A DNA stretch of 64,000 nt from positions 24,429,162-24,493,161 of the forward strand of contig NW_024037072.1 in the NCBI RefSeq assembly GCF_015706575.1, written 5' to 3'. Position 1 is the stretch's first letter; every line of letters starts with the position of its first letter. The notes below the pieces were generated by a model. That model was given only the letters and a program-made list of their open reading frames with translations, ran no database searches and was not told the origin of the DNA. Of the stretch, positions 25,901 to 34,134 are shown piece after piece. This DNA comes from Patiria miniata (taxonomy: Eukaryota; Echinodermata; Asteroidea; Valvatida; Asterinidae). A program made the translations under genes and the position numbers.

Positions 25901-28747
25901 GCTGGTGTGCGAGTTGAGCGTTGCGCGTATTGTACTCAAGAGGCAGTAGAACTTTACAGAGTTGGTTTGAAACATTTCGTGAATGGGTGGTTTGGAAGAA
26001 ATACACTTCCCACCAATTTTGTTGGTTATTTTAAAGTGTAAATCAAATGACAAGATTCTATAATGTCAGTTATATAAAAACAAATGTTGAGTGGCTTTAA
26101 ATTGTGAAATGGGAGGAATATTATCGCTTGGTAAAATCTGGACTTTTTCATTCCACTCGGCTTCGCCTCGTGAAATAGAAAAGTCCAGATTTTACCTTGC
26201 GATAATATTCCTCCCATTCCACTCTGAGCCACTCAATATTTGTATAACATGCATGTTCCATATGAACTCATTTGAGAGCTGTATACATATACCAATTTTA
26301 ACATGGCAAGCTGTTTCGTAATTACAAGTCATTCGATCCTCGTTGGTCAAATATACTTAAGTTTTTTTCAGGTTGGGCACATAGTGACATTTTTCTCGCC
26401 TTGCTCGTGATGCACTTTTGCCAGAGAAATGGTGATATTATTACAGATGAGAAAGAGAAAGCGGAGGTACTAAATAACCAGTTAAATTCCGTCTTTCGAA
26501 CAGAAGTCCCTATTAGAATTCCTACAACGGAGAGATATGATATTCCTGTTATGAGCGATATCAATTGTAGTGTCTATGAAGTCTGTAAACTGCTGAAAAA
26601 CATCGATGTGAACAAATCACAGGGGCCTGACGGCATTGCTCCAAAAATTCTGAAAGAAGGCGCTGAGCCACTCGCCCAATTTCTCTGCATGTTATTTAAT
26701 CTGTCTTTATCCACAGGCGAAGTTCCCGAAGACTGGCGTAAAGCGAATGTCTGTCCAGTCTTTAAAAAGGGTAAAAAAAGATGACCCTTCTAACTACAGA
26801 CCTATTTCCCTCATATCAGTCATAAGCAAATTACTGGAAAGAATCGTCTCCAATCACCTCACCAAGCATTCGAATGACAATAACCTCCTCAATGATAATC
26901 AACATGGCTTTAGAAAGAAAGAAACGCTCCTGTGAGACTCAACTACTTGACGCAATCCACGATTGGAGTAGCACCTTAGAATCTGGCTCCAGCGTTCATA
27001 TTGCTTTTTTGGATTTTTCCAAGGCCTTCGATACCGTTTCACACATTCTTCTTCGCAAGAAACTAAAAAGTTTGTGTCTTGGTGATCGTAACCAGAATTG
27101 GATTATGAATTTTCTTGAAGCTAGAACGCAGAGAGTCATTCTTAATGGTGAATTTTCCAAATGGAGTGCCGTCAAATCAGGTGTCCCCCAAGGGACAATC
27201 CTTGGTCCTATTCTTTTTAATTGTTTTATTAACGACATTACTAAGGATGTGCATTCTACTATTAGATTATATGCAGATGACTGCATTGTTTATCGGTCAA
27301 TTAAGTCTGTAGAAGATTGTAATGTTCTCCAGTATGATTTAAAAGTCTTAGGCGATTGGTCTAAAAAGTGGTTGCTTGATTTCAACATCACCAAGTGCAC
27401 AATTATGAAGATGTCGAAAAAAAACCGCAATTCCACTGATTACGTTTACTTTCTACAGGGCCAAAAATTGCAGGAGACGGATCGTGAAAAATACCTGGGA
27501 GTGATGATAAACAAGCAATTAAACTGGAACGACCAGTGTAATGAAGTATGCAATAAATGCAATAAACTGTTGTTTAGAAGGTCCTTCGCAAACTGCTCTG
27601 GCCAAACAAAAACACGGCTCTGCGAATCACTAATCCGACCTCATCTTGACTTTTGTAGCATGGCTTGGGACCCTTATATGAGTTCCCACTGTGCCACGCT
27701 TGAGCGCGTTCAAAAACGTTGTGCCAGAATGGTTTGCAGGGACTGGAAATCTGGATACAATGACTTATTACAACAGTTAGGATGGACGTCACTAGAAAAC
27801 AGACGAAAGTACTTGAGACTTGTAATGGCCTATAAAATAATGAACAACCTTATTGATGCAGACAGCCTTTGTAAATTCAGTCCTCCTGAATAATTCTTTT
27901 TTTGTATTCTTTTGTGGTTTTTATTTTTGGAAGTAGGCCTATGTTTTAATTCATTTTTACTATATTCTACCCAAATATTTTTTATTGCCCACCCGATTTT
28001 AGTTAGTTTATATATAAATATTCCTGTTTTAATATTTTAAAGCGATTGTGGATTTTATATGGGTTATGTAACCTTTCCCACAACCCGCGACAGAAATGTC
28101 GAAGTAAAATATAAAGATATTATAGGCCCTATAGAGATTTTTGTAAAGTGTGTCAGTTTGATATTCGACATTAACATACGTCTACTTAATTGGTATTCGA
28201 TGTCCAATAGGTTTTTGGACAAATTACCCTCCCCCCCACCAAAAAATGTGAATATACATTTGTACACAGCTAATACGTCAAGACCCAACAACGACACCCT
28301 AACCATCCTCTCAAGATCCGAAATTCACATGATCTTTTTCAGCTATGCTAGCTAAAGGTGTCGGATGGAGGGTCGTTGTTTGAGTAGTCTCCACGTCCCT
28401 CAAACCAAAAAAGACGGAACATAAAACAATAAAATTAAGAAGGGTTAATTTTGTCCCCCACCCCCTCTTTTTTTTCAAAATGTCTTGTGGTGTGAGAGTG
28501 AACAAGCCTATATTGACGGAAAACTTCTTCTACGCACCTTCTTTCTGATTTTCGCAAAAACTTAGCATTCCGTCAACTTAGACTCGTGACCTGTGCATTT
28601 TCTCTTACCTAGAATACCGGTATCATTCCTAGGTCAACTGTAGTTTCTGTTAATGATAATTATAAACCTACCTTGTTGTAGCGAACTCTTCGACAGGCCA
28701 AGCAAGACGACGAAACATAAAATGCAGTGCGTTTTTGAAGCAGTCAT
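798..28747 (-). CDS. Secreted NIDO-domain protein with EGF-like module (7 exons, 3' end outside window)
   Basis: Exons on the minus strand: 28747-28672, 9196-9072, 8046-7753, 4706-4590, 4394-4253, 1461-1402, 902-798. All junctions are GT-AG and the phases agree (exon 1 ends in G, exon 2 supplies AT, giving Asp). Residues 1-25 start MTASKTHCILCFVVLLGL, a clear signal peptide. The NIDO domain runs from about residue 26 to 246: LFPF start, then PFPFLGRNYTSFY, VNTNGVISF (68-76), a PLIAVF-type strand, VTWYRV, NTFQAILATDG (167 on), FNYEDIQW, VGFDAAD and GRWVFRID (239-246). A short linker leads to a Cys-rich module ending CSCSEGFFGLDC, a classic EGF end, on a symmetrical phase 1-1 exon. Family knowledge: this order occurs in nidogen, SNED1, tectorin and mucin-4 relatives, which are extracellular matrix or surface proteins. 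The donor at 797-792 shows the gene continues leftward. Which family member it is cannot be told from this part. The exon 1 to exon 2 link across 19.5 kb rests on phase and domain logic and is inference. Confidence 0.92.
1900..1931. repeat. Poly-C followed by (AC)n microsatellite
   Basis: A run of about 17 C is followed directly by an AC dinucleotide run. The rest of the intron on either side (1462-2386) shows nothing else I can name. Confidence 0.9.
2393..3903. mobile_element. Non-autonomous DNA transposon, 13-bp TIR, 6-bp target duplication
   Basis: The ends CAGGGATGTGATT and AATCACATCCCTG are exact inverted copies. They are flanked by ATTTAG at 2387-2392 and 3904-3909. The left third holds two GGGCCC/CTTAAGGGCCCC blocks related to the tandem units near 20 kb. 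The middle (about 3110-3620) is much richer in CpG than its surroundings and contains a 185-codon open frame that I do not recognise and regard as fortuitous. The TIR start resembles hAT ends, but a 6-bp duplication is not the usual 8 bp, so the superfamily is left open. Confidence 0.78.
4875..7420. mobile_element. Foldback element, ~470-bp inverted arms, TA flanks
   Basis: The left arm (about 4875-5340) and right arm (about 6995-7420) are inverted copies, beginning GTCAGGTGGC and ending GCCACCTGAC, each flanked by TA. The arms are diverged and carry small indels. The interior 5380-6700 is unusual: it is filled with short words such as AAACATGTTT, AAACAGG and their complements. No protein is encoded. 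It lies in NIDO intron 3. Confidence 0.8.
8403..9020. mobile_element. Palindromic MITE, ends CAGGGTGAGTAAAA
   Basis: Left 8403-8610 and right about 8805-9020 are diverged inverted copies, ending ACTCACCCTG. The short centre is unique. A target duplication is not clear. The element sits in NIDO intron 2 and ends only 51 bp from exon 2 (9072). Confidence 0.75.
9725..11545 (-). pseudogene. Decayed multi-ORF element protein of unknown family (GDKGG motif, coiled coil)
   Basis: Three collinear open frames on the minus strand (11234-10569, 10526-10254, 10192-9725) read as one ancestral protein interrupted by a few stops or frame changes. The first two frames share a reading frame and are split by one stop codon. 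Order of parts: a basic N-terminal stretch with CTKESLRKRSQLIEKVDKL, a Ser/Thr-rich linker, a conserved-looking block, LWLHVSGDKGGKSTK, then NVEDSHSVKSVNLLEIFEGG, an acidic segment, a CxxC (MCQHC), and a heptad-rich coiled coil around DDLYARVADLGKEHNDL. A GT-AG intron of only 60 bp (9850-9791) precedes a short basic C-terminal tail. A further open frame upstream (11545-11333) may belong to it. I do not recognise the family. The beta-strand plus Asp pattern could be the start of an RNase H-like fold, but that is speculation. It lies inside NIDO intron 1. Confidence 0.5.
11497..12018. mobile_element. TTAA-flanked MITE family A, copy 1
   Basis: TTAA at both ends is followed by AGGGAATATACAACATTTGC and its inverted counterpart ending ATTCCCT. 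Inside are a GATCGGCCGATC-centred hairpin flanked by CCAACGCT/AGCGTTGG, and a second stem CTGGTTCCCTGAC/GTCAGGGAACCAG. Related copies are at 33276-33748 and 53992-54513. TTAA targets are typical of piggyBac and Kolobok elements; which applies is not decided. Confidence 0.85.
12036..12112 (-). repeat. tRNA-like SINE head
   Basis: On the minus strand GGCCTAGCGGTTAAGAG resembles an A box and GAGGTTCGAATCTC a B box, at tRNA-like spacing. There is no convincing acceptor stem, and the next MITE abuts it, so I read it as a SINE-derived or decayed tRNA-like head and not a working tRNA gene. Confidence 0.55.
12267..16790. mobile_element. Large palindrome with arms made of a ~165-bp tandem unit
   Basis: The left arm (about 12640-13620) has six good copies of a unit carrying CTTTTAGGGGCGTGG, at about 12741, 12903, 13061, 13227, 13391 and 13558, spaced 158-167 bp, plus a degenerate seventh. 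The right arm (about 14580-15830) has seven good copies in the opposite orientation plus a degenerate one. The outer flanks (12380-12640 and 16190-16465) are also inverted copies, with GCAGCACTTTCTG and GGAGGCAGTCCAGTA. A third copy of the outer block (about 16560-16760) lies in the left-arm orientation. The loop 13680-14560 is unique and has no recognisable gene. The many open frames in the arms are by-products of the repeats. Confidence 0.85.
15867..16135. repeat. ~70-bp direct duplication followed by an inverted copy
   Basis: GTGTCGCCCCACTTACCGAT to CGCGCCGCCACC occurs at 15867-15936 and 15937-16010. A third start at 16011 is followed by an inverted copy (about 16045-16110). The block sits between the satellite arm and the outer flank of the large palindrome and has no counterpart in the left arm, so it is a later rearrangement or insertion. 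Confidence 0.8.
17258..17346. mobile_element. 89-bp near-perfect hairpin MITE with 9-bp target duplication
   Basis: TAGTCTGATTCCCAGACC and its inverse GGTCTGGGAACCAGACTA bound an element that is almost all stem. TTTGGCGGG occurs on both sides (17249-17257, 17347-17355). The same end sequence occurs in the longer element at 35326-36023, also with a 9-bp duplication. A 9-bp duplication is usual for Mutator-like transposons, so that is the tentative class. Confidence 0.88.
17748..18352. mobile_element. TIR element, ends CCCTAACGTGGCGCACTT
   Basis: GTTCCCTAACGTGGCGCACTT near 17745 is inverted near 18320-18352 (AAGTGCGCCACGTTAG, partly doubled as CGCGCCACGTTAGGG). An extra internal direct copy lies near 17968. 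The flanks CATAGAGTTATATAG and CAATACAACTCTATGG may be the continuation of the inverted ends. No coding sequence. Confidence 0.6.
18516..19530. repeat. GC-homopolymer-rich tract with a duplicated ~50-bp segment
   Basis: G runs near 18516 and 19422 and C runs near 19007, 19318 and 19500 are 10-20 or more bases long. The segment ACTGAGATTTTGAGTTTC (about 19022-19064) recurs at about 19355-19400 beside a C run both times. Run lengths in an assembly are unreliable. Confidence 0.8.
18769..18825. repeat. 57-bp near-perfect palindrome
   Basis: TTAACACAACGTCCAAACG pairs with CGTTTGGACGTTGTGTTAA around a 2-3 base centre. No duplication of target is obvious. Confidence 0.85.
19658..20046. mobile_element. 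PIF/Harbinger-type MITE, copy 1
   Basis: It starts GGCCAAAAAAAAAAGG and ends TTTTTTTTTTGGCC, with inner TIR CCGGTTTCTGGTATG/CATACCAGAAACCGG. TAA flanks both sides (19655-19657, 20047-20049). Three-base TWA target duplications and GG-starting TIRs are the Harbinger hallmark. It is inserted in the GGGCCCTTAAGCGGGCCC motif of the neighbouring tandem repeat. Copy 2 is at 46304-46673. Confidence 0.85.
20047..20646. repeat. Tandem GGGCCC-boundary repeat plus half a Harbinger MITE
   Basis: Units of about 180-250 bp, each ending TTTTTTCGGGGCCCTTAAGC then GGGCCCCGAACCCC and containing AGCTGATTCAATGACTCCAA and CCTCAGAT...CAGAGCAT. The first unit is split by the MITE at 19658-20046. At about 20494-20646 lies only the right half of another Harbinger MITE copy. 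Related blocks occur near 2480-2800 and 19570-19657. Confidence 0.75.
20973..21215 (+). mobile_element. Truncated palindromic TTAA MITE (left arm)
   Basis: TTAAAGAGGTCGTGGAATG, then GAAGACATTTCCGTC and TGCACGTTCGGGTCGAAACA, match one arm of the 494-bp palindrome at 57008-57501. The second arm is missing. The 127-codon open frame across it is a by-product. Confidence 0.7.
21653..23869. mobile_element. Foldback element, ~0.9-kb inverted arms
   Basis: Arms 21653-22641 and 22989-23869 are inverted copies from ATGGGTCATTACATGTCAGACC inward to GTGGGATAATGAATTT, with a 347-bp unique loop. Each arm contains CAGTGGCGCACCC and a G or C homopolymer, and each repeats TTCCACGAGCGCAAGTGGGA-type words. The divergence between arms is visible, so the element is not recent. 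No coding capacity. Confidence 0.85.
24430..24790. repeat. Array of TCTGCTTTTC / CAGAAAAGCAGA words
   Basis: TCTGCTTTTC or near matches recur about every 55-65 bp (near 24487, 24545, 24607, 24659, 24722), each paired with a nearby CAGAAAAGCAG. This makes a series of small hairpins. No gene seen here or in 23870-24429. Confidence 0.7.
25548..25835. repeat. Array of GACTTATGAGGCGTCG words in both orientations
   Basis: The words TATGAGGCGTCGGAC and GTCCGACGCCTCATAAG are repeated more than ten times in both orientations, giving overlapping hairpins. The flanks read GTCCGATGCCTCATAGG and CTATGAGGCGTCGGAC. The stretch 24860-25540 before it shows no gene. Confidence 0.75.
26069..26248. repeat. 180-bp palindrome
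   Basis: The strong stem CCTCCCATT...AATGGGAGGA spans AATATTATCGC and AAAATCTGGACTTTT in both orientations around GGCTTCGCCTCG. The outer part is GTTGAGTGGCT/AGCCACTCAAT. Confidence 0.85.
26401..27893 (+). mobile_element. CR1/L2/jockey-like LINE reverse transcriptase, 5'-truncated, decayed
   Basis: The frames contain canonical non-LTR reverse transcriptase motifs in order: GPDGIAPKILKE, WRKANVCPVFKKG, NYRPISLISV, HGFRKK, AFLDFSKAFDTVSH, GVPQGTILGPILF, LYADDCIVY, WLLDFN, KYLGVMI, and a C-terminal LIRPHLDFCSMAW / RVQKRCAR region. Frame changes near 26770 and 26925 split it into three open frames, and a stop follows FSPPE at 27893, so it is inactive. No endonuclease precedes it (5' truncation). 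The 27894-28671 stretch after it is AT-rich with nothing recognised. Confidence 0.92.
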
Positions 28748-29876
28748 AATTGATCGCTAAGAGCTTTCCCGTCAGTTTATCTAACAGCGTTATGTTATTC
28801 GAAATTAAAAGTCAGTTTTGCCTCGGCAGCCTCATCTCACAAAACCATCATCCTTAAAGTAACTTCAAATAATGAACTTTACCGTTCATTAAACACAAAC
28901 CATTCGACATATGCTAAGATGTTGAAGAGACGAAGTTTTTAGCAACACTGAACATCCTCGGTTTTCGGCCGAATTATTCGATTCTGGACCACGGCCCAAC
29001 TCCCAAGCTCAGTTGCCGTTTCGTTGCAACTTGGTTTTAGTGGAAATTTAAGGTGACGTATCAGACCAATCACAATTGAAGCCGCGCCCACTGATAGTGC
29101 AGTGATCAGGATATACGTACACATTTGTTTAAAAAAGCTCCAATCTTTTCAAACAAACCCTTGCATAATGGGACAGGTTGGTCTAGGTGCCGAGGTTCCC
29201 TGGGAACCGGATTTCGCCGTGACGCAACCGCGTTTTGCCTGAAATTTATGCAATAATTTCATATCATCTTTATGTGACTATAGATTGTTTATAATGTTAC
29301 TTGAACCTTAACTAAGGCAATACTACAAAACTGCATGTGATTTTTAGTGTTTACAGTGTATTTCGAGTAATTCTGGGGAATTTGTCAGATTTTCAATAAA
29401 TCTGACAGATTTTTGAAGCGCATTTAGCAGAACTTGTCCATGACCTTACGGTGACCCTGGTCGTTTGGGAGAAAAAAAATTCGCGTCCGGGCCTGCCCTT
29501 ATAACCTTTTTGCCTCGTGTTTGACTGCCGTCACTGTTCTCTTACGAATTCGTATAACTCAATTCGGGTGGTTGTAAAAGAGCAATTAGCGATTACGACG
29601 GATTGCAGAACAAAATAATTGATTGCGCACACAGGCCACCTGTGAAAGTACAAGCGCCGGCCACGAGAACAGTTCAGATATTGTGGTTGTCATTAAAAGT
29701 GGCTTCATCGATGTATTCATCATCGAACACGAAGGAGTACTGTTCATTTGACAACCAAACGCTTTGTAATACATGTACACAAATAATAGCCCCGTTGCAC
29801 TTGAAAGATAATCGACAAAAGTGAAATCCCCTCAGCAACTACAATGCGGTTCATTCATAAGCTGATCTCCCTCCTC
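28748..29876. other. Upstream flank of the NIDO gene first exon
   Basis: No gene or named repeat seen. On the minus strand, upstream of the start codon at 28747, an inverted CCAAT word (GACCAATCAC, about 29065) is the only promoter-like sign. There is no clear TATA box. Confidence 0.4.
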
Positions 29877-29877
29877 A

Positions 29878-29906
<29 letters not shown>
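29877..29906. repeat. (CA)n microsatellite
   Basis: An uninterrupted CA run of about 14-15 repeats. Confidence 0.95.
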
Positions 29907-29908
<2 letters not shown>

Positions 29909-29911
29909 AGA

Positions 29912-30136
29912 ATTTGTATCCTTGTGGAGACATTTCTTTGTTCTCGTGTAGTAAAGTTTTCGATTTTGAAAGTGAAGTTTTAAAACCAGAATTAGTTTCC
30001 TTGGCTGAAATTTGGACTTGATATCCCTTTTCTAAAACTCTTCCATTTGCGACTGATCAACCCACCTTGGAAATTCCTAGTTTTTGAGTAAAATCCATAT
30101 ATCTTTTTCGTGAAAACCTTGTGGAGACCTATTCAT
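29912..30136 (+). repeat. Interspersed repeat, copy 1 (second copy 47048-47285)
   Basis: AATTTGTATCCTTGTGGAGA through TTTTCGTGAAAACCTTGTGG is shared, at high similarity, with 47048-47285. Downstream, a further shared piece (TTTTGTTCCCTATTGTG, about 31230 and 47315) lies 1.1 kb away here but only about 30 bp away in the other copy. The gap 30137-31220 includes runs of CACCAGRCCC words. Confidence 0.75.
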
Positions 30137-31399
30137 CTATGTGAATGGCATGTACACAGCATTTAATTAATTTGATGTGATATTCAAGTGTGCTTCTGTG
30201 GCAATTTCCTAAGCATTTTGTCACACATGCGTAAGTAAAAAAACACCAACTGAGAAATTTTGATAATAAAGCATTTGATCATTTATTCAAATGATAAAAT
30301 CTCTTATTCTCAGACTGATATAAAACACACAACACACAATCATTTTTGTTTGTATGTAATTTGCCACAGCTATTTATTCAACACAACATTGCCAGATACC
30401 ATGGGCAAACTGGCAAAGAAATACAATATAGTGGGATACACCAGATCCCCTGGGTTGACCAGACCCAGCCATGAAAAGGGCACACCAGGCCCACCAAATA
30501 TAGGTCACACAATATCCTGAAATTATGGCGCACCAGGCCTATCATCTAGGTCACACCATACCTAGGTCACTGAAATTCGGGAAATTAAACCAGACCCTGG
30601 TACATAGGGCACCAGACCCAGCCATGAATAGGGCACACCAGGGTGCAGACCAGTAAATCGGTCCGAAATTGCCTGCGCTGGCCAAATCACGATTTGCATG
30701 CCCTCAAAATCTTCGGTATTTGAGCATGCTGTGGGCCATGAACTTGAGGGATTGTAAAAAAATATGGGTGGAAGCCGTGCATAGGACTGGGAGCTTGCAG
30801 TTCTGTGTAATTTTGATGTAATTTGGACCCTAAAAGCGCTCTATTTTGTAATGGAGTGTAGGCATCGTTTTTCAAAATGGCGATGGGCTTCAGGACTATT
30901 TTCAGGGGTGATCATCTTCAGATGGAAATTTCTCCTAAAAGTCATCAGTTGACCTCCGGAAAATTGAAAAGAAAATGAAAGCTGATGAAATAAGCTTTAA
31001 TTTGATGTGTGTCTCGAACACCTTGGAGAGTTGTGAGTATTTTTTCCCGAATTTTTGAAGTGGGAGTAGCTGGAGTTACCCAGCCCCCCCTTATAGACAA
31101 CCCAATGATAAAACTCAGGGCTGGGTAACTCCAGCTAAAGTGGGAGCATTTACCATTGGGGTCTATGGAAGTTTATTTACTGGTCTGCTACCACCAGGCC
31201 CACCATATGTCACACCAGACCCTAACAATCTTTTGTTCCCTATTGTGTGCACGCTCCACCGGGCACCGTGTACCAGATCACACACAAACATTGTGTGTAA
31301 ATTCATCTTTTTGGGGGTACCTACACGCAACAGCAAGCGCCATGCATGGCGTAAATCCCTGTACAGTAGCAGGGGTGGAACGGGGGATTACCATACCCA

Positions 31400-32630
31400 T
31401 CGTAGTATCGTATGCATCGTAGTATCGTTCCTTGCATCGGTAACTTTCTTCACAAGAACCGTGAGCAATGTGTCAGGTTTAACAATGGTACTTCTGATTA
31501 TGTTTTTCTGAATGGAGGCGTCCCTCAAGGCACTAAATTAGGACCTGTAGGTTTCCAAATTATGATTAATGATGCTGCTCTGAGTTCTAATTCCGAATAT
31601 TGGAAATATGTCGATGATCTTTCCCTTGCTGAAAATAGGAAAATCAATGGCATGACCAGTTTGCAAAATGATTTGGATGAATGCACAGATTGGGCAAAAC
31701 ATAAACACCTGAAATTAAACCCATGTAAATGCCAGGTTCTTGAAGTGTGCTTCAGTAAATCCGCCCCAATTCATACTGAATTGTTCATCGGTTCTGAACA
31801 GCTCCAGTATGTCAACAAAGCCAAGGTTCTGAACCTCTGGTTTCAAGCTGATCTTAAGTGGGAGGCCCAAGTTGATCACATGGTAAAACAAGCAAACAAA
31901 CGCCTCTTCATGTTGAGATCACTAAAAGTACGATTTGGCTTTGATCACGAGGAACTTTTGGTTGTTTACAACAGTTATGTCAGGCCCATGGTCGAGTACG
32001 CAGATGTGGTATGGCATTCTAGTTTAACCAAAAGGCAAACCGATGACCTTGAAAGGATACAGAAACGAGCTTGTAGGACCATCATGGGGAATCAGTACAC
32101 TTCATACTTGGATGGGCTCAGCCTATGTAACTTAGATACACTAGATAGCAGAAGAGTAGGACACTGCTTAAAATTTGCTAAAGCACTTGGTACTAATTCA
32201 AGAACAACTCACTTACTCCCCCCTACGAGGCTAGCAAGTCATAGTAGGAACCTAAGGAACAGTAACCACATTACTCAACTCCCTATTAGAACCAAGCGCT
32301 TCCAACAAAGTCCCATCCCTTACTTCATTAACATTTTAAATGCCGGCTCTGTGTGATTTTATTGTGCGCAATGGTTTTTTTTTTAGGGGGGGGGGGCTGC
32401 ACGTTGTCCCTCCTTTCTTGAAGTTCTGTCACCCTGGTTATGTGATGTATGTTTACGTATAATTTTAATGTATTGCCTACCTAGTATTTTTCTAATTTTT
32501 TTGGTATTAAGCAAGTTTTAATCGTTTTTAGAATTGATTGTAATGTAATTGTCTTTTGGAATTTGGCCCCCGGGCCACGATCTGAGACAAATAAAAGAAA
32601 TGAATGAATGAATGAATGAATGAATGAAAT
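31400..32630 (+). mobile_element. 5'-truncated CR1/L2-like LINE with (TGAA)n tail
   Basis: An open frame at 31412-32356 (314 codons) holds the second half of a non-LTR reverse transcriptase: GGVPQGTKLGPVGF, YVDDLSL (active site with Val for the usual Ala), a KCQVLEV thumb-like segment, RPMVEYADVVWH, RIQKRACR and the SPIPYFINILN terminus. The frame ends at what looks like the natural stop. It is followed by about 230 bp of 3' UTR and a short tail of TGAA repeats (32595-32630), as in CR1/L2 LINEs. Fingers and endonuclease are missing. A poly-T/poly-G tract lies at 32370-32395. Confidence 0.92.
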
Positions 32631-33275
32631 GTATAACAAAAAAACATACCATAAAATTCTAAAATTAGTCAAGTCGTGGAAATTTGAAGGGTTCCTAATA
32701 TAAACTGTACATGTAATGCAAACATGCTCACATCCCTTAACCTTACACAAATACAGTGCACTGAAAGCTTTTCTGTGTTTCTTCTTTGTCTTTCAAAACT
32801 ATTTAGTACATTTAGACCATTGGAAAGTTACCAGATAACATCAAAATCGGTAGTTTTCTGTGTTACAATCAGATTGGTGTTTGCACACAAGCTCCATAAT
32901 CCTGAACTCTGGCACCGTTTGCCAATGCCCAACGTAACAAAATAAAATCCATCTGAATAAACTGAGCAAGAATCTTCCACATCTAAATGGATATTAAGCT
33001 GTTTATCATTTTTTCAATGGTTTCACTGGAGCATATTAGACACTTCAGTTTGGAATTTTGAAAAAGAAAAGGACAGCACTGCTACATGTTGATTAGCTAA
33101 TTAATCAGAGTATTGTTTTAAACATAAACAGATCACGAGATGCATAGATATTCCCGATACAAAATGGCTGTGAATTTGTCATAAATGACTTGGTGTCTTA
33201 ACAGGCAAAGTTTTTTGCTACTCTAAGACTGGTTTCCTGAAACATTGTTTTTTACAGTTCATATCGAAATTCACT

Positions 33276-33748
33276 TTAAAGGGAACGTACAACATTTGCT
33301 GTTGCTGCAATTTCCAGAAATAAATGGATTTGGAGGATTAGTTTGTTAAAGTAAATATTGTTAAACTGACTTGTTTCATGTTTTGGGCTTGTATATGCTG
33401 GAGAACCAAGAAAACCAATCATGTTCTTATAGTCTGGTTCCCTGGCCCACTTAAGATGAAACAGAGAAATGTAAAGAATTTGAAGGTCAGAGAATCCCTC
33501 TAGCAGGCTTGTACCCCTTCATAGGCGTGTAATCAATTGCAAAGAAAATGCCGAATAACTAAATATGAAAGATTAGGAGCAGTTTTTAAAAAAAAAAACA
33601 GTTTGTTTCTTGAAAATGTCAGCACACACTGAGCCACAATTTTACAGGATTCTTCAGGCTGTCATTCCCTAGCAATCCAGTGAGGTATTTCGTGATAATT
33701 TGATCATTTCGTTTTTTGATGTTTGCAAATGTTGTATCTTCCCTTTAA
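33276..33748. mobile_element. TTAA-flanked MITE family A, copy 2
   Basis: TTAAAGGGAACGTACAACAT to ATGTTGTATCTTCCCTTTAA. It lacks the GATCGGCCGATC hairpin of the other copies but keeps CTGGTTCCCTGG. Its right end offers ATTAAA on the minus strand (33749-33744), a possible weak polyadenylation signal for Nup133. Confidence 0.85.
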
Positions 33749-33778
33749 TGAATAGCCTGTGACTTGAATTCAGACTAG

Positions 33779-34113
33779 ATGACTTGCGGTTGACTTGCGG
33801 TTGACTTGCGGTTGACTTGCGGTTGACTTGCGGTTGACTTGCGGTTGACTTGTTGATAACTTGCGGATGACTTGCGGTTGACTTGCGGTTGACTTGTGGT
33901 TGACTTGCGGTTGACTTGCGGTTGACTTGCGGTTGACTTGCGGATGACTTGCGGATGACTTGCGGATGACTTGCGGATGACTTGCGGTTGACTTGCGGTT
34001 GACTTGCAGTTGACTTGCGGTTGACTTGCGGTTGACTTGTGGTTGACTTGTGGTTGACTTGTGGTTGACTTGTGGATGACTTGTGAATGACTTGTGGTGA
34101 CTTATTGTGACCG
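33779..34113. repeat. 11-bp minisatellite (TGACTTGCGGT)n
   Basis: About 30 head-to-tail copies of an 11-bp unit, variants GGTTGACTTGC, GGATGACTTGC and GTGGTTGACTT. Variants are clustered in blocks, as expected from replication slippage or unequal exchange. It starts 21 bp downstream of the Nup133 stop, so it almost certainly lies in the 3' UTR. Confidence 0.97.
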
Positions 34114-34134
34114 ACTTGATTTAAACTTGGATTC

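Noticed and set aside
33779-34113. CRISPR-like array
   Set aside because: The repeats are 11 bp with no spacers, in a eukaryotic locus: a minisatellite.
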